In this document: in pieces, positions 46,285-59,789 of the stretch
Numbering within the stretch: position 1 is the first letter of the stretch
Layout: every line of letters begins with the position of its first letter
From: Combretum micranthum
Lineage: Eukaryota; Streptophyta; Magnoliopsida; Myrtales; Combretaceae
Length of the DNA stretch: 64,000 nt
Direction of reading: 5' to 3'
Assembly (NCBI GenBank): GCA_024138025.1
Contig: JAMXBD010000582.1
Location: 496,001 to 560,000, forward strand
Program-made: the position numbers and the translations under genes
The notes under the pieces: model-generated
What the model was told of the DNA's origin: nothing
Databases searched by the model: none
Seen by the model: only the letters and a program-made list of their open reading frames with translations

Positions 46285-47820
46285 TGTAAGCCCCTGAATT
46301 TTTCAAGAATGGTTTTGGAATACCGATTCGAAACCCTAAAGTCTGACCCAAGTTAAAACCGAACTTTAAACAAATTTGATCACGGGATTTCATAAGGAAT
46401 TTTCAAAAATATAAAAATAGAAAGTTCAATAATCGTTCGATTCGAAAACCCGAACATGAGAAGATCCACCTATTCGATCCCTGATATAAACCCCTCGATT
46501 TCTAAGGAAAAGTTGGATTAAAATCTAACCCTAGTCAAACCGAAGTTTCAAAAGTCAACAATGGTCAAGACAATTAAACAATTTCAACTCTAGCAATCCC
46601 GCGTTCTCAAACCCTAGAAAACAAAATTAAGTTAATGGTTTATAGTAGTTCGTAATAATATAGGGTAACATAAAAATATCAGATTCACGAATTTTGAGTG
46701 TCCTTCGGACTCAAACGAGATCAGTTCTCGAAAAATGTGTCCCGGAGCTCGGAATAATAAAAATATTCCAATAACACCAAAAGACTTGCAATTAAATAAG
46801 GATTTCAAAAATATCAGTTTTAGAATTTTTCGGTAACTAAAAATAACAAATATAGCTCGTTTACGCGTATTTTTATTACTACCAGTATTTTATATGTCTA
46901 GTACTATTCATAGTACTATTTATTACTATTTCACTATCTCTACTTTTTCTTACACCTCTTTCTTACTACCTACATACCTATTTTTTACTTTTTACATTTC
47001 CAATATAACTTTATTCACATCAAACTTTATTATTTATTTTCTTTACAAAAATTTTAAAACAAACAAATATTCTCTCTCTTCTTCCTCTTGAAACCGCCGG
47101 CCACCCCTCTCTTCTCTATATCATTTTTCTTTCCAATTTATTTTATTACATCCAAAATTCACTCAAAAAATTCTATAAATACCCCCTTCCTCTTTTATTC
47201 TTTCACACATCCACTTTACATAACAAAACTCTACCAAAATTTCATCTAAAAAAACTCTCTCCAACAAATCTCTCTCAAAATACTCTTTACCAATTTCTAT
47301 TCTTCAAGAAGAAAATAACAAACACAAAATTCATTTATCTCTTTTCAAACCTTCCATTAAACCTTAGGTAAAAATTCTACCTATATTCTTTATCATGTTC
47401 ATACAACTTAGCATGAGCTTAGTGTATGTTTCTTAGACTCATATGAGTTAAAAAAGCAACAATATGTTTATATTTTGTTTTTGTTCATGATCATATTTTA
47501 TATTATGTTATTATGTTGTTGTTATTATTTTTGCTCTAATCTAACTTCTATATATATTATTATCTATATTATGTATATCTATATTTATTTAGAGCATATA
47601 AGTACATTTGTTATTTATTTACTTTCATGTCTTTCAATTTATTTATTTACTTGTTTTATGCAATTTATTAAGACTAGTCATTCTAGTCTTAGACTTGTCC
47701 ATATCAAGTCAAAATAATTTTCTTTATATTCTTTTCTTTTCTTTTCTTTTCTTAGTCCCGGATTACCTTGATGAAGCTAAGGCTCCCAATACATGATCGG
47801 GATACTTTGATGAAGCTAAG
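46285..47820 (+). repeat. Family L LTR4, truncated
   Basis: Starts TGTAAGCCCC. Its first 200 bases align with the extended start of LTR6; sequence alignable with the LTR5 start begins near 46486. The TATA box is at 47174 and the donor-like TTAG/GTAAA near 47365. After GATGAAGCTAAG at about 47820 it changes abruptly into gag coding sequence, so the 3' half of the LTR, the PBS and the gag start are deleted. A CTTTT repeat is at 47731-47753. Confidence 0.75.
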
Positions 47821-49139
47821 TCCAGTTGAGCCAGAAAATCCACCAGTAGGCCAACCAGCAACACCACCAAATCCCCCACCAAATCAACAAGGCAATGTTT
47901 GGGCTGCTATCAACCAACTAGCCGGTTTGGTCAATAACTTTATGCAACATGCACAGAACATGCCACCACCGGCTGCCAATGCATTGGAAGCAACAGTTGA
48001 GGCACCAGAACTACCAGAAGCTGAATCCCAAACTGTTCCTTTGCCAGCACCACCGCCACCTCAACCGTATCGAAGTTCCTTGCTTGACTTCATCAAAAGT
48101 AATAGATACTTTGACGGGAGTTTCGGAAAACCAGATGAAGCGGAGGACTGGCTAACACAGATAGAAAGATCGTTTGCTGCATATGAAGTGCCCCAGCGCC
48201 TTCACTTGGATTATGGCACTTATATGTTAAGATTCAACGCCTGGGTGTGGTGGGAATCGAAAAGTAGAGAGTTGCTACCACCTATGACCTGGGCAACCTT
48301 CAAAAGGGAGTTTTTGGAGAATTATTTTCCTGGAAGTTTGAGAGTACAATACAGTGGAGACTTCCTTCACATATCTTAGAAAGGAAGGACAGTGTAACAA
48401 TACGAGATTGAGTTTGGTCGTCTACTTCAATATGCGTCGGAATCCTTTAGGCACAGTGAAGAGCTAAAGAGGCAAGTCTTCTTGAGTGGCCTGGACGAGG
48501 ACTTGAGGATGCATCTGGAGGAGTTGGATTTAAGGAAACTCTATGAATTGGTTGAAAGGGCTCGCATTATAGAAGGAGCCAAGAAGAGGAAAAGTAAAGC
48601 ACTTGAGAAGAGAACCTTTGTGTTCGAAAAGAGAACTCAAGATAGTTACAGTCCCAGTTTTCAGAACAAGAAGTTTAAACGCTTCAACAGTTACAAAGGA
48701 AGTGCTAATGGCAACAAGGAGGCATCAAAGGTCAAAGTGACATGCTGGAAATGTAAAGAGGAGCATTATCCGAAGAGGTGCCCCTTGCTTCAACACAAAT
48801 GCTATTTTTGTGGAGACCCTAGCCACATGATTAGTGACTGCCCGAAGAAAGCTTCCACCGTTTGCTTTGTATGCAAGTAAACTGGGCACTTCGCCAATGA
48901 ATGCCCATAGAGAAAGAATGCCTCGGCTAGACCGTTTGGTTTAATGGAAGGAGTTGTATCGATGAAGAATGGAAGTGGAGGGAGCAAATCGAGCCGTTCT
49001 AGAGCAGCTGTCCATGGAATGAGGATTTACAACTTGGAAGGGCAGTGGGTGTGTGAGGAGTCAGACGATGAAGGAGCTAAGTTAGCGGCTATGGATGGAG
49101 ATTATGGCCCCGATTTTGGACTGGTGACAGGTTAGAATC
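47821..49139 (+). pseudogene. Chromoviral gag, family L element
   Basis: The Retrotrans_gag core is visible (YFDGSFGKPDEAEDWLTQIE, PPMTWATFKREFLENYFPG), followed by three zinc knuckles: CWKCKEEHYPKRC, CYFCGDPSHMISDC and a third split by a stop. In-frame stops lie at 48377 (TAG), 48878 (TAA) and 48908 (TAG), and a frame change occurs near 48380-48480. The open frame that starts at 47768 takes its first residues from the truncated LTR4, so its Met is not native. Confidence 0.82.
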
Positions 49140-49660
49140 AGAATTCCTTTACCCTTATGTTGCAAGTTATTAAGTATCCTGCATTCAATTCTTAATCTAG
49201 AAGTCTAAAGTTTTATATCAACAAATAGCTTAAGTATACCAATTTCGTGATTAGTATAAAATTCGAGTGTAAGTCACATATGCATATCTAGTTAAACTGC
49301 TTATGCTTTGTTCGACATTGGAGCTACGCATTCCTTTATCACCGTTAGCTAGCTAAACAAACTGGTTTACCTATAGATACCATCGCTACCGGTTTTTGAC
49401 TTAAGACCCCAACCGGAAGCATAGTAATAACTAAGGAAATGCTTAAGGATTGTCCCATGGAGATACAAGGATGTTACTCTAAGTGTGACCTGATACTTTT
49501 GGAAATGAGCAAATATGAAGTGATCTTAGGAATGAGTTGGTTGACATCTGTTAAGGCTCTAGTAAATTGTGGACACAAAGAGGTGAAGTTTAAGGATCAA
49601 GATGGGTGTGAAAATAGTATTCAAGGGAGAATCCACGGTGAAGTTGAACTCATTTGAGTT
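49140..49660 (+). pseudogene. Degenerate protease region, family L element
   Basis: A protease active-site relic LFDIGATHSF (Thr changed to Ile in D-T-G) is readable near 49307-49345, and the ILGMSWL segment follows at about 49520-49545. About 150 bases before the relic (49140-49295) have no coding character and may be a small insertion. Confidence 0.65.
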
Positions 49661-50612
49661 AATGAATGATGAAGAGATCAACTTAATTAATATGGATGAA
49701 GAAGAGAAAGAAGAGGAAAAACCTAAGTTGGAACCCATACCTGTAGTTAAGGAATTTCCAGATGTATTTCTTGACAGATTACCTAGTTTGCCACCTAAGA
49801 GGGAAATCGATTTCGAAATCGACATATTGGTAAACACGGGGCCAATATCAAAGGCACCCTACCGGATGGCACCAGTGGAGTTGAAGACTCAGTTGCAAGA
49901 CTTGCTAAACCAATGTTTCATTCGACCAAGTGTATCACCGTGGGGAGCACCAGTATTGTTCGTGAAAAAGAAGGATGGTTCTATGCGCTTGTGCATCGAT
50001 TATCGGGAGCTTAATAAAGTCACCATAGAAAATAAGTATCCACTCCCAAGGATAGATGACCTTTTTGATCAGCTTCAAGGAGCCAGTGCCTTTTCCAGAA
50101 TTGATCTACGATCAGGATATCACTAGTTGAGGATTAAACCAGAGGATGTACCTAAGACGGCTTTCAGAACTCGCTATGGACATTACGAGTTTCTGGTAAT
50201 GCCTTTCGGTTTAACTAATGCACCAGCAGCTTTTATGGATCTTATGAATCGAGTATATAAACCTCTGCTAGATAAGTGTGTGATAGTCTTTATAGATGAT
50301 ATTCTGATCTACTCCAAGATACGAGAGCAACATGAAGAACACTTAAGAATGGCATTACAGACCTTGCGTGAGCATAAGTTGTACGCCAAGCTGTCTAAGT
50401 GTGATTTCTAGTTGGATAGGATATCTTTCCTAGGACATGTCATATCAGGAGAAGGTATATCGGTAGATCTTGAGAAGATCAAGGTAGTGATGGATTGGAA
50501 ACAACCTAAGACTGTTACTGAAGTGAGAAGTTTTCTCGGATTGGTTGGATATTATAGGAAATTTGTAAAGAATTTTTCTACCATAGCTAAACCCCTAACG
50601 CAGTTGACTTAG
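49661..50612 (+). pseudogene. Chromoviral reverse transcriptase, family L element
   Basis: A single frame interrupted only by nonsense codons: TAG at 50124, 50409 and 50610. RT motifs are [43 protein letters not shown] and [10 protein letters not shown], followed by the thumb [15 protein letters not shown]. The catalytic Asp residues are intact; the loss of function comes from stops, not indels. Sequence is close to element A's RT, so the two are related Tekay-type chromoviruses. Confidence 0.88.
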
Positions 50613-51065
50613 AAGGATAAAAAGTTCATCTGGACGGATAAGAGAGAACAAGGTTTCCAAGAATTAAAGAAAAGGCTTGTATCTGCCCTAATTTTAGTTC
50701 TATCAGACCCTGAGAAACCTTACACGGTGCACAGTGATGCTTCTACAAATGGCCTTGGATGTGTGTTGATGCAAGATGGAAAGGTGATTGCTTATGCCTA
50801 ACGACAACTTAGGCCTCATGAACAAAATTACCCCACCCATGATCTGGAGTTAGCCGTTGTTGTGTTTGCGCTTAAGTTATGGAGACATTACTGTATGGAC
50901 AAAGGTGCGAGATCTACATCGACCATAAGAGTCTCAAGTATCTATTCACGAAAAAGGAGTTGAATATGTGGCAACGGAGATGGTTGGAGCTCATTAAAGA
51001 TTATGACCTTGGGATAAATTACTGCCCAGGGAGAGTAAACGCTGTTGCAGATGCCCTGAGTAGGA
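50613..51065 (+). pseudogene. RNase H, family L element
   Basis: [19 protein letters not shown] and THDLELAVV carry the RNase H Asp and Glu. A TAA lies at 50799 and a frameshift near 50880-50890, after which [13 protein letters not shown] continues in the frame that runs on into integrase. Ends near VADALSRK. Confidence 0.82.
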
Positions 51066-52330
51066 AAAATTATGGAGAAGTAGCTACTTTACTCACTGAT
51101 AAGACGGAGCTAATAAAGGAATTCGAAAAGATGAATATCGAGTTCATAGAGCATAGTGTGGAAGCAAAAATCGCCAGCCTAGTCATAGAACCCACGTTAG
51201 TGGAAAGAATCAAGAAAGCCCAATGGTATGACGAGGCGATTCAAAAGATTAAGGGAGAGGTACAAGAAGGAAAATACACCGATTTCACGATAGATGAAGA
51301 TACGGTGGTGAGAATGAAAGGGAGATTATGTGTTCTAGATGATGAGGATATGAGGAAGGAAATCATGAATGAAGCACATCATTCAGGATATACCATGCAT
51401 CCAGGAGGAACTAAAATGTATCAGGATCTGAAAAGCCACTATTGGTGGAACGGTATGAAAAGAGACGTGGTCGATTTTGTGGTGAAGTATCCCACATGTC
51501 AACAAGTAAAGGTGAAACACCAAAGATCGGGAGGACTTTTGAAACCTCTGCTAATACCCGAATGGAAATGGGATCAAATCACAATGGATTTTGTGTGTGG
51601 ACTATTAAGAACTTCTGCAGGATGTGATGCCATTTGGGTCATAGTTGACCAATTGATAGAGACAACACACTTCCTTCCAATCAACATGACGTACTCCATG
51701 GATAAGTTGGCTGGAATATACATAAGAGAGATAGTATGCTTGCATGGAGTACCATCTGGAATAGTCTCCGACCGAGACCCAAGGTTCGTGTCTAAATTTT
51801 GGACAAGCTTGCAGAAATGTATGGGAACAAAGCTACACTTCAGTACTGCTTATCACCCTCAAACAGATGGTCAGTTGGAGAGGACGATACAAACTTTGGA
51901 AGATATGTTGCGAGCTTATGTAATAGAATTCAAGGGTAGTTAGGACGCACACCTACCATTGGTAGAGTTTGCCTACAACAACAGCTACCACTCTACAATC
52001 CAAATGCCACCTTATGAAGCATTGTATGAAAGGCGATGTTGATCACCTTTACTTTGGGACGATGTAGAGAAGTTGAGTATTGGACCCGACTTGGTATAGG
52101 ATGCGACTGATAAGGTGCGCATCATTCGACACAAGATGAAGGAAGCACAAGATCGACAGATAAGTTGGGTAGATATGAAAAGACGAATACTCGAGTTTGA
52201 GGTTGGAGACCATGTGTATTTGAAGGTAAACCCCATCAAGAGTATTCACAGAGTTCGAGCACAAGGAAAGTTGAGCCCGATATATCGGACCTTTGAAGTA
52301 CTACAAAGAGTAGGAGATCTTATTATCGTC
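51066..52330 (+). pseudogene. Integrase, family L element
   Basis: The zinc module [20 protein letters not shown] is followed by KYPTCQQ, in which the first Cys of the usual CxxC reads as Tyr. Catalytic residues sit in [12 protein letters not shown] and GQLERTIQ. In-frame stops are at 51941 (TAG), 52040 (TGA) and 52097 (TAG). The frame changes near 52320. Confidence 0.85.
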
Positions 52331-52439
52331 TGGCCTTACCTCCTAACCTATCTGGAATTCATAATGTGTTCCACGTATCGGTTTTACGGAAGCATATGCC
52401 AGATCCTAGCAGACTCACTAAGCTGGAACCAGTACGGTT

Positions 52440-52640
52440 AAGAGAAAACCTCACATACGAGGAGCACCCGATTCAGAATCTAGATCGTAAAGTGCAAAAG
52501 CTTCGGAATAAATAGATCATGTATGTGAAGGTTCTGTGGAGGAATCACTCATACAAGGAAGCAACCTGGGAGGCCAAAAGCAACATATGCCAGAAGTATC
52601 CAAAGTTGTTCGAGGAATCAGGTATGACTTCAAGTTTTGA
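52440..52640 (+). pseudogene. Chromodomain-like integrase tail, family L
   Basis: MYVKVLWRNHSYKEATWEAK has the VLW…ATWE signature of the C-terminal chromodomain of Tekay-type elements, preceded by a TAG at 52513. The segment ends FEESGMTSSFEDKTFL, just before the PPT. Confidence 0.78.
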
Positions 52641-52649
52641 GGATAAAAC

Positions 52650-52668
52650 TTTTTTAAGGGGGGTAGGT
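52650..52668 (+). other. Polypurine tract, family L element
   Basis: TTTTTTAAGGGGGGTAGGT directly precedes the LTR start TGTAAACCCC. This ties the family L LTRs to the chromoviral gag-pol. Confidence 0.85.
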
Positions 52669-53206
52669 TGTAAACCCCTAAAGTTTGTCATCTATTTAAG
52701 CTTAAACCTTAATTAGAAAGCCAACCGGAAACCTAAAGTCAACAAAACCCTAGTTTTTTGCAACCGTTCAAGTTCAGCTTTCCTGTTTAAGAAACCCTAG
52801 GAAAGTTAGTAAGAGATTAGTATGTAGAATAGTTCGTAATAACCTGAGAAAGCTTAAAAATATCATATTAGTAAAACCACGACTCGTTTTGAACCCAAAC
52901 AGATACAGTTCTTGAAAAACATGTGCCAGGACTCGGAATAGTAAAAATATTCCGAATATACCGTTAGACTCGTAAGAATATAAGGTTTTCAAAAATATTA
53001 ATTTAAAAATTTTTCGGTAACTAAAAATATCAAATATCGCAATTATACGGGTATTTTCTTACTACCGGTACTTAAATTGTCAAGTTTGCTTTACATTACC
53101 TATTTTCTACTATTCTACATTATTTATCTATCTCTACTTTTTCTTACAAACTACTCTTACAACCCATACCTCTATTTCTTACAATTTTCATTTCCAATAC
53201 AACTTC
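52669..53206 (+). repeat. Family L LTR5, 3' LTR, first part
   Basis: Starts TGTAAACCCC directly after the PPT and is interrupted at 53207 by reverse LTR6. The last five bases (ACTTC) are the target site. Confidence 0.85.
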
Positions 53207-56200
53207 TATCACGCCCCGAAGGGTACTCTAAACGTGGTAGTCCGCCATACACAATATTAAAGTCTAGGAATGACTACTTCAGTCATGTGAAGGCTTCCAT
53301 ACTGTGTACAAGACGTCTTACACATGGAGGAGACACATCGGAGTAGTACATTTTATATTGATACAACTTGAGTAACAATGTAAAGGAACACAATTCATTA
53401 TACTTCAAATATAATTCACTATACTTTAATTTCAATTCATCAAAAGATTTCACTATATGAAACTATTACAAAGCAATTCAAAAACCAAGCTAATATTTCA
53501 AGCATTCTTATTTCTTGTCGAAATCCCGAAGTCATATTCGGCTCCAACCATCTCGGTCCCCACTTATTATTCTTGAGATAATCTGTTCATTCAAACATCT
53601 ATTGAGGTATAAGCTACACTAGCTTAGTGAGAATTCCCTTAATTTTGTAACATAACAAGCAAGTTATAAATCAACCATATGCTATGCATGAACAAACACA
53701 TAAGCAGACAATTATGTATGGGTATCCGGAACCTATATACAGAACGGATTTACGCCCTCCATATCTTAGGTTAGGGATGGTGTTAGAAGTCTACACAACC
53801 GCTGCTAGTCCCCGAGCCCTCAGCTCATAACACTCGACTTGGCTAGGCTCACCTATGGAATGTATCCCCGATGCGCCTTAGTTCCCTATGAATGAGCTCT
53901 GGCACCGGGTCTCATTATCCAAACGAGTCCTCGGACCATACCGATCGGCCTGCGTAGGAGTAGCACGCTACCAAATGCAACATATTCGATGCGATGCATG
54001 ACCAATTTAATTTTTGCTTAGGTCAAACATTCATACGTTCTTTACAGTGACCAACCAACATCATACACGTAAACAAGAAATAATATGAATAGTGTAGTTA
54101 TCCAATCGAATCATGGTTTCGATATGCTTTAGTATTATTTGGCATACATACATCAAAATCTCATCGTCTATCCCATCCCCATTCATATCGGTTTTTATCT
54201 TGTTCCTATAATTCTAATGCAACTAGCTACAAGCACAAACAAGGTAACAAAATAAGAAGAAGACTCACTCGGCCATCGGATCACCGGTCTTTTAGTAAAA
54301 ATAATCCGGTGGTATGGAATCATCGATTTTGGGGTCACCTAAAAAGGAAGAAGTACCCTAATAAGTATTTCATCACTTAACTAATCCAAACTATCTTATA
54401 CAAACTATCAAATTCGTAATTTTCGTCATAAGCGGGAATTCCAACTTAAAACGGCCATAACTTGGTCGTTTTAACTTGGAATTTAACAAATTATATATCG
54501 ATTTCTATCTACTTCGAAAGATCTATCTAATTCTAATATTATTTTCAAGTTTTGAAAACATTTGTGTCACGAAACAGAAGGATCAGATCTGATCAGTAAC
54601 GATCCCCATTTCCGAAAAATAGTTTTGTAATTGTTTGAAATGTTTCTATTTGATAATTCAAATATACATGAAATATGAATGATTTTTTAACATGGATGAC
54701 ATGTGAGGAGTCTAATGTATGCATGATCTTGATGATTTTTGCTAAAAGAAAATTTTATAACTTTTTATTTTGCAAGACCACAATAACAACTACTTATGAA
54801 AAAAAAAATCTAGTTTTCTAACTTTGACAACACACTTGTGTTTTGGAATTCATGCTTAGAAATTTCTAGTTATCTTAGTTAAAATTGAGTCTTCATAACA
54901 TATACTACCTAAGGCCTTCATTTTTACATAAAAATTTGCATTTTGCACTTTGCAAATATGTTTTCAAATAGGATTTACTCAAAAATCCGAATTTTTAGAA
55001 ATCCACTTTTTGAATGATTCCTTCGGGAAAAACTTGTTTGATGCATTAAAATTTAAGACTTTACTATACCTACTACTTTAGGACTTCATTTAATACATAA
55101 AACTTTTATTTTGAATTTAGATAATAGGTGTTTTCATGGGTATCATCCAAAGTTACGAATTTTACACGTTGACAACTAACTCAAAATTTTCCATCTTGAT
55201 TCTACTTCTTGTTTTACACATTAATCTCATCAAAACTCATTTCAACTTGAAAAAAATCACTACTTACTGATACCTATTACCTATACCCTTCATTTTTCAC
55301 ATAAAACATGAGTTTTGGAGTTGATAAATGGGTTTTCAAAATTGGTCTTGGTTGAGATCCGAATTTACCAAATTTATTTTTGGACATATCTTTTGATAAA
55401 ATCCATCTAAACTTAGGAAAAATCATCCTTTACATATCCTATCTTAAGAGCCTTCCATTTCTTGAATAAAATCTTCATTTTTGAGTTGTAAAACATGTTT
55501 TTAAACCATGCCTTGGCCAAAATCCGAAAATGAGATTTTTATTTTGAAAATAACTTTTGAAATCACCTTTGATTCTTGTAAAAAGAAGTCTTGATGATAT
55601 ACATCCACTAAACCTTCATTTTCTCAACTAAAACTCCCATTTTGAGACTTGGAAGAGGGTTTTTAAATATAGGTTTTGTCAAGATACGAATTTTACTATT
55701 TTTATTCAAGTTCAAATCTAAGATCTACACATAATATGAACATGAATATAAAAGAAATGCATGGTAGTGAACTATAAACTCATAGATCTAAACATAAACA
55801 TAATCAAAGCTACATAAAAAGCTAGATCTACAAAATATAACTACTTCTAGCAAGAAAAAAATGATAATACAAGAGAATAATCATGGAGAAGAGGAGTGTT
55901 TCATTTTGGTATCATCATCCTTAGCTTTTAAGCTTATGGAAGGTCATTTGATGCATGAAACTCTCATTATACTTTACCTATAACCTATATGGAAGCTTTG
56001 GACAAGAGTTTTATTCAAGAATCTTGAAGAAATATGTGTGGGAGCTCAAAGAAGGAATGGGGGCAGCAAGGTTTTCTTGTGAGAACAAGAGAAAATGAAG
56101 AAAGAAAGAGAGGAAAAGAGAGGAAAAGTGTAAAGAATGACAAAGGGTTAAAGGTGCAAATGAAAGAGAGAGATTGAATGAGTTAAAGAATCATTAAATG

Positions 56201-57725
56201 AAGTAAAAAAAAAAAAAAAGAGAAATGGGCAGCCACAAATCCTCTATAGCTGGCGTGAAAGTGAAAGAGAGAGAGAAGGGAAGTTGGTTGGTTTTTGGAC
56301 TTGAAATTGAAACGTGTAATTAATGTGTAAGTGTAAATTCTTGAAGAAGGATTTAAAATAGGTTTATTTAATTAATTTGGAGGCATTTCAAGAGACAAAA
56401 AGGTAGCAACAAGAAGTCAAAATCTGCCATGAAGTGATATAATGAAGTGTAGAAAGATTGAAGTGAAAAAGAAGTGATGTGTGAAAGGTATACTTGAAGG
56501 TATGGGTTGTAAGAGTAATTTCTTAATAAATAAAATAAAAATAAGAAAAATGTAGCAAATGAATTCTAAATATTTGTAGCAAATTTTTCATAATAAAAAT
56601 AACATAATTAATTAATTTGTTTTAGTAAATTATCAAATAAGTTACTGGTATGATCAAAATACGCAAATATGAGCTATAATTGATATTTTTATAACTCGAA
56701 AAGTTCTAAAAAAATATTTTATGAAAATAAAAACATTTTTCATATATTTTCCAATTATTAAATTAATTTATTTTATTTTTAGTATCGGGTCTTAAATAGA
56801 AACTGATCCCGTAAAAACTAGAAACTAACTAAATTTTAGAAAAGCAGAATTTTCTATGATATATAAAATATTTATCAAAAAATATAAGAGTTTACAAGAA
56901 TAATAAAATCATGTAATGACTAGTAGTGAATAGTGCAAAAAACTAGTTAATTACTAGTAGTAATGAAATACAAATAAAATCGCAAAATCAGATAATTCTA
57001 GTTATCGAAAAATTATAAAACTGATATTCTAGAAATCCTTATGAAAATATGAGTCTAACGGTACTAATGATATATTTTTGACATCTCGAGTCCCGGGACA
57101 CGTTTTTTAAAGTCTGTATCCGAACGGGTTCGAAATAGGTAAAAAATTTACCAATGTGATATTTTTAAGCGACCTTACATTACTACGAGCTATTTTACAC
57201 ACTTAAACTACACCTCGGCCTCTAGGGTTAAGGGCGCAAGATTGCTGGACTTAAACTATTGTATTCCACTTAGGGTTCCTGGGTGATTTTCCGATTTAGA
57301 TCTTTGCCAATTTAGAAACTGATGTTTTATGTTTATACAACATTTTTAATTTGAGAAATTTATTTTAAATTTCATTTTTTTAAGTATTTAATATCTCTCA
57401 ACGTTTTCGGAATTCTTGAATTGAGTTTTATTTCCAAAGGTTTATCGTTATTTACTTTTTAATAATTTGTTTTTTAATTCTATATTACCCGATTTTACAA
57501 TTCAGAGTTAAGTATGGAATTTGTCGTACGTAGTGGTTTTGAATTTGAAGACCATTGTGTTCTTATTTTATTTTCAAGGAATCTCATTTTATTAAGATTA
57601 AGAAATTTCTAGATTCGTTCGTGATTTAGGACTAGTCAAAGTTCGGCTTTAATTTGGAGTCATTTTTAGGGTTTATTTTCGAAGTTCATTTTGGAATTAT
57701 TTACTAGAATTTTCTAGGGCTTACA
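53207..57725 (-). repeat. Family L LTR6, reverse solo LTR
   Basis: On the plus strand it runs from TATCACGCCCC to GGGCTTACA, with exact duplications ACTTC at 53202-53206 and 57726-57730. At 4519 bp it is longer than the other copies. Part of the excess is an extended LTR start (57300-57725) shared with LTR4. Confidence 0.92.
54269..54338 (-). other. Exon-like block, LTR6
   Basis: Minus strand: CTTTTTAG acceptor-like, inner frame ending IPPDYFY-stop, then ATGGCCGA directly before GTGAGT. Confidence 0.45.
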
Positions 57726-57730
57726 ACTTC

Positions 57731-58242
57731 ATATCTTACTTTTCATTAACAAAAATAAAAAAAAAAAAAAAAATTCACTCCCTCTCTACTCTCCAAATTA
57801 CGCCGGCCATGCCCCCTCTCCCTCTCCAATTTGTTTTATTTTCATTTATTTAATTAACACAAATTTCCTCCCACATTTTCCTATAAATACCCCCTATTCC
57901 TTCCACTTCTTTCACAACTTCCATACACTAAAATTACTCTAAAAAAATCTCTACATAAACTCTCTCAAGTTTCTCTAGTTTCTATTTCTTCTCTAGGTAA
58001 TAGTTTTAGCTTTATAAAGTGTTCATTTACTTAGTATGAGCTTAATGTGTGTTTTCTAAACCATGAAGGTTAAAGAAAGCAATAATAAGTTCATACTTTG
58101 TTTTTGTTCATGAATCTAATTTCTTTATGTTGCTTTTATATATATGTTACTAAATATATCTATGTAGATATATATATATTTAGAGCATATAAACTCATTT
58201 GTTTTGCAATTTATTTACTTTCATATTGTTTTTAAGACTAGT
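57731..58242 (+). repeat. Family L LTR5, second part
   Basis: Resumes after LTR6: leader region with TATA TATAAATACC at 57882 and donor-like CTAG/GTAATAG near 57993. It is interrupted again at 58243 by LTR7. The remainder of LTR5 lies beyond the window. Confidence 0.8.
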
Positions 58243-59789
58243 TGTTACACCCCGAAGGGTACCCTAAACGTGGCAGTCCGCCGTACACAATACTAAAGCC
58301 TAGGAATGACTACCTTAGTCACACAAAGGCTTCCATATCATGTACAAGGCGTACGTCACAACCAAGGGAACGTATCGGAGTAGCGCAATTTATATTGATA
58401 ATAAATAAGTAACAAGGCAAAGAGAATACTTATCATAAAACATAAACATATTGCATTGCAATTCTTAGGGGCATGTCTATCTATTATCTTCAAATAAATA
58501 TACATCACTAATCATATAAGTCATTATATATAAAGATCCTTGCAAAATTACCTATCTTATGATTTTATTTCCTTCATAGAAGCCTAACCATCCTTCCATG
58601 ACTTCCTCAATATCATGATCCTCAATTTAAGCCACGGTTATACCTGTTTCAACAAAATCTATAGGGGTATAAGCTACAACTAGCTCAATGAGATATTCCT
58701 TTTCATTCGCACCATATTTTCAAACAAGTTTATTTATTTATTCACACATATGCAATGCATACAATGCAACAACCATATGATTACGCAAATATATACAGTT
58801 ATCCGGAAACCATATATAGAACGGATTTACCCCTCCGTATCAAAGGTTAGAGAATCGGGGTTGAAGGTCCTCGACCTTCTATTACTAGTCCCTAGGTCCT
58901 CACCCATAGCGTTCGGTTGGCTCAGCTCCGAACCTAGAGTTGCTTTCCACGAGCGATTTGGATTCTCTAGGAAGGAACATGGCGTGTGGCATCGCACGAT
59001 CACAGCCAATCCAACTCTATACGTAGGAGTAGCAGCCTTCCGAAATATATGTGACTCGATGGATGCTATGTGTGAGCATTTTAATTTTCTTAAGCCAAAC
59101 CTTATTAAGGTTTATTAGGGGCGATCAATCAATTTAGCAAACAATAAACAATCATACAAGTAAGTAAACAAAATTATTAAACAAGCAGTTCGAAGTTACG
59201 ATATTCTTAATTCTCATTGTAGACACCCAATTTTTGCCCAATTAATTAAGGCTTAAAATTTAATTAAATTCATTTTCAAAAGCCTTAAGTATTGATGAAA
59301 TTGGCTAAGTGATCAAGGCACAGGCCAAATGGCCTGTTGGTTAAACATATGGACCCAAACACACACTCAAGCTCAAGGACACAGGTTCAAACCCTAGCAA
59401 AGGCAAATTTTTGCCTTTTTTATCATTTTTGTCTTTTCATTTTCCTCAAATGTGACTCTTGCCTTACTTTGCATCAGTTTTTAACTGACAAAAAATCATT
59501 GATTGTCAGAATTGATGATGGATTGCAAAGTGGTTACAAAGTGATTACAAAATTAGTGTAAAAAACAACCAAAAGTTACAAAATTCAATGTATAAAGTAT
59601 TCAATTGCACATGAATAAGGAGTTACAAAAATTGAGTGGATGAATCTGGCATGGAATATGAAACAATCATCAATTCATCAGTTTCAAACAAATTAATCAT
59701 GGATTTTCGAATTAAATTCGTGGAAAAATCAAAGGGCAAAAATCCATTCATTTCGAAACTGTTCGAAACTGAAAATTGAGCTTGCAACC

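Noticed and set aside
46480..46500. Second LTR start near 46486 as a separate element
   Set aside because: The preceding 200 bases align with the extended start of LTR6, so a single longer LTR explains both.
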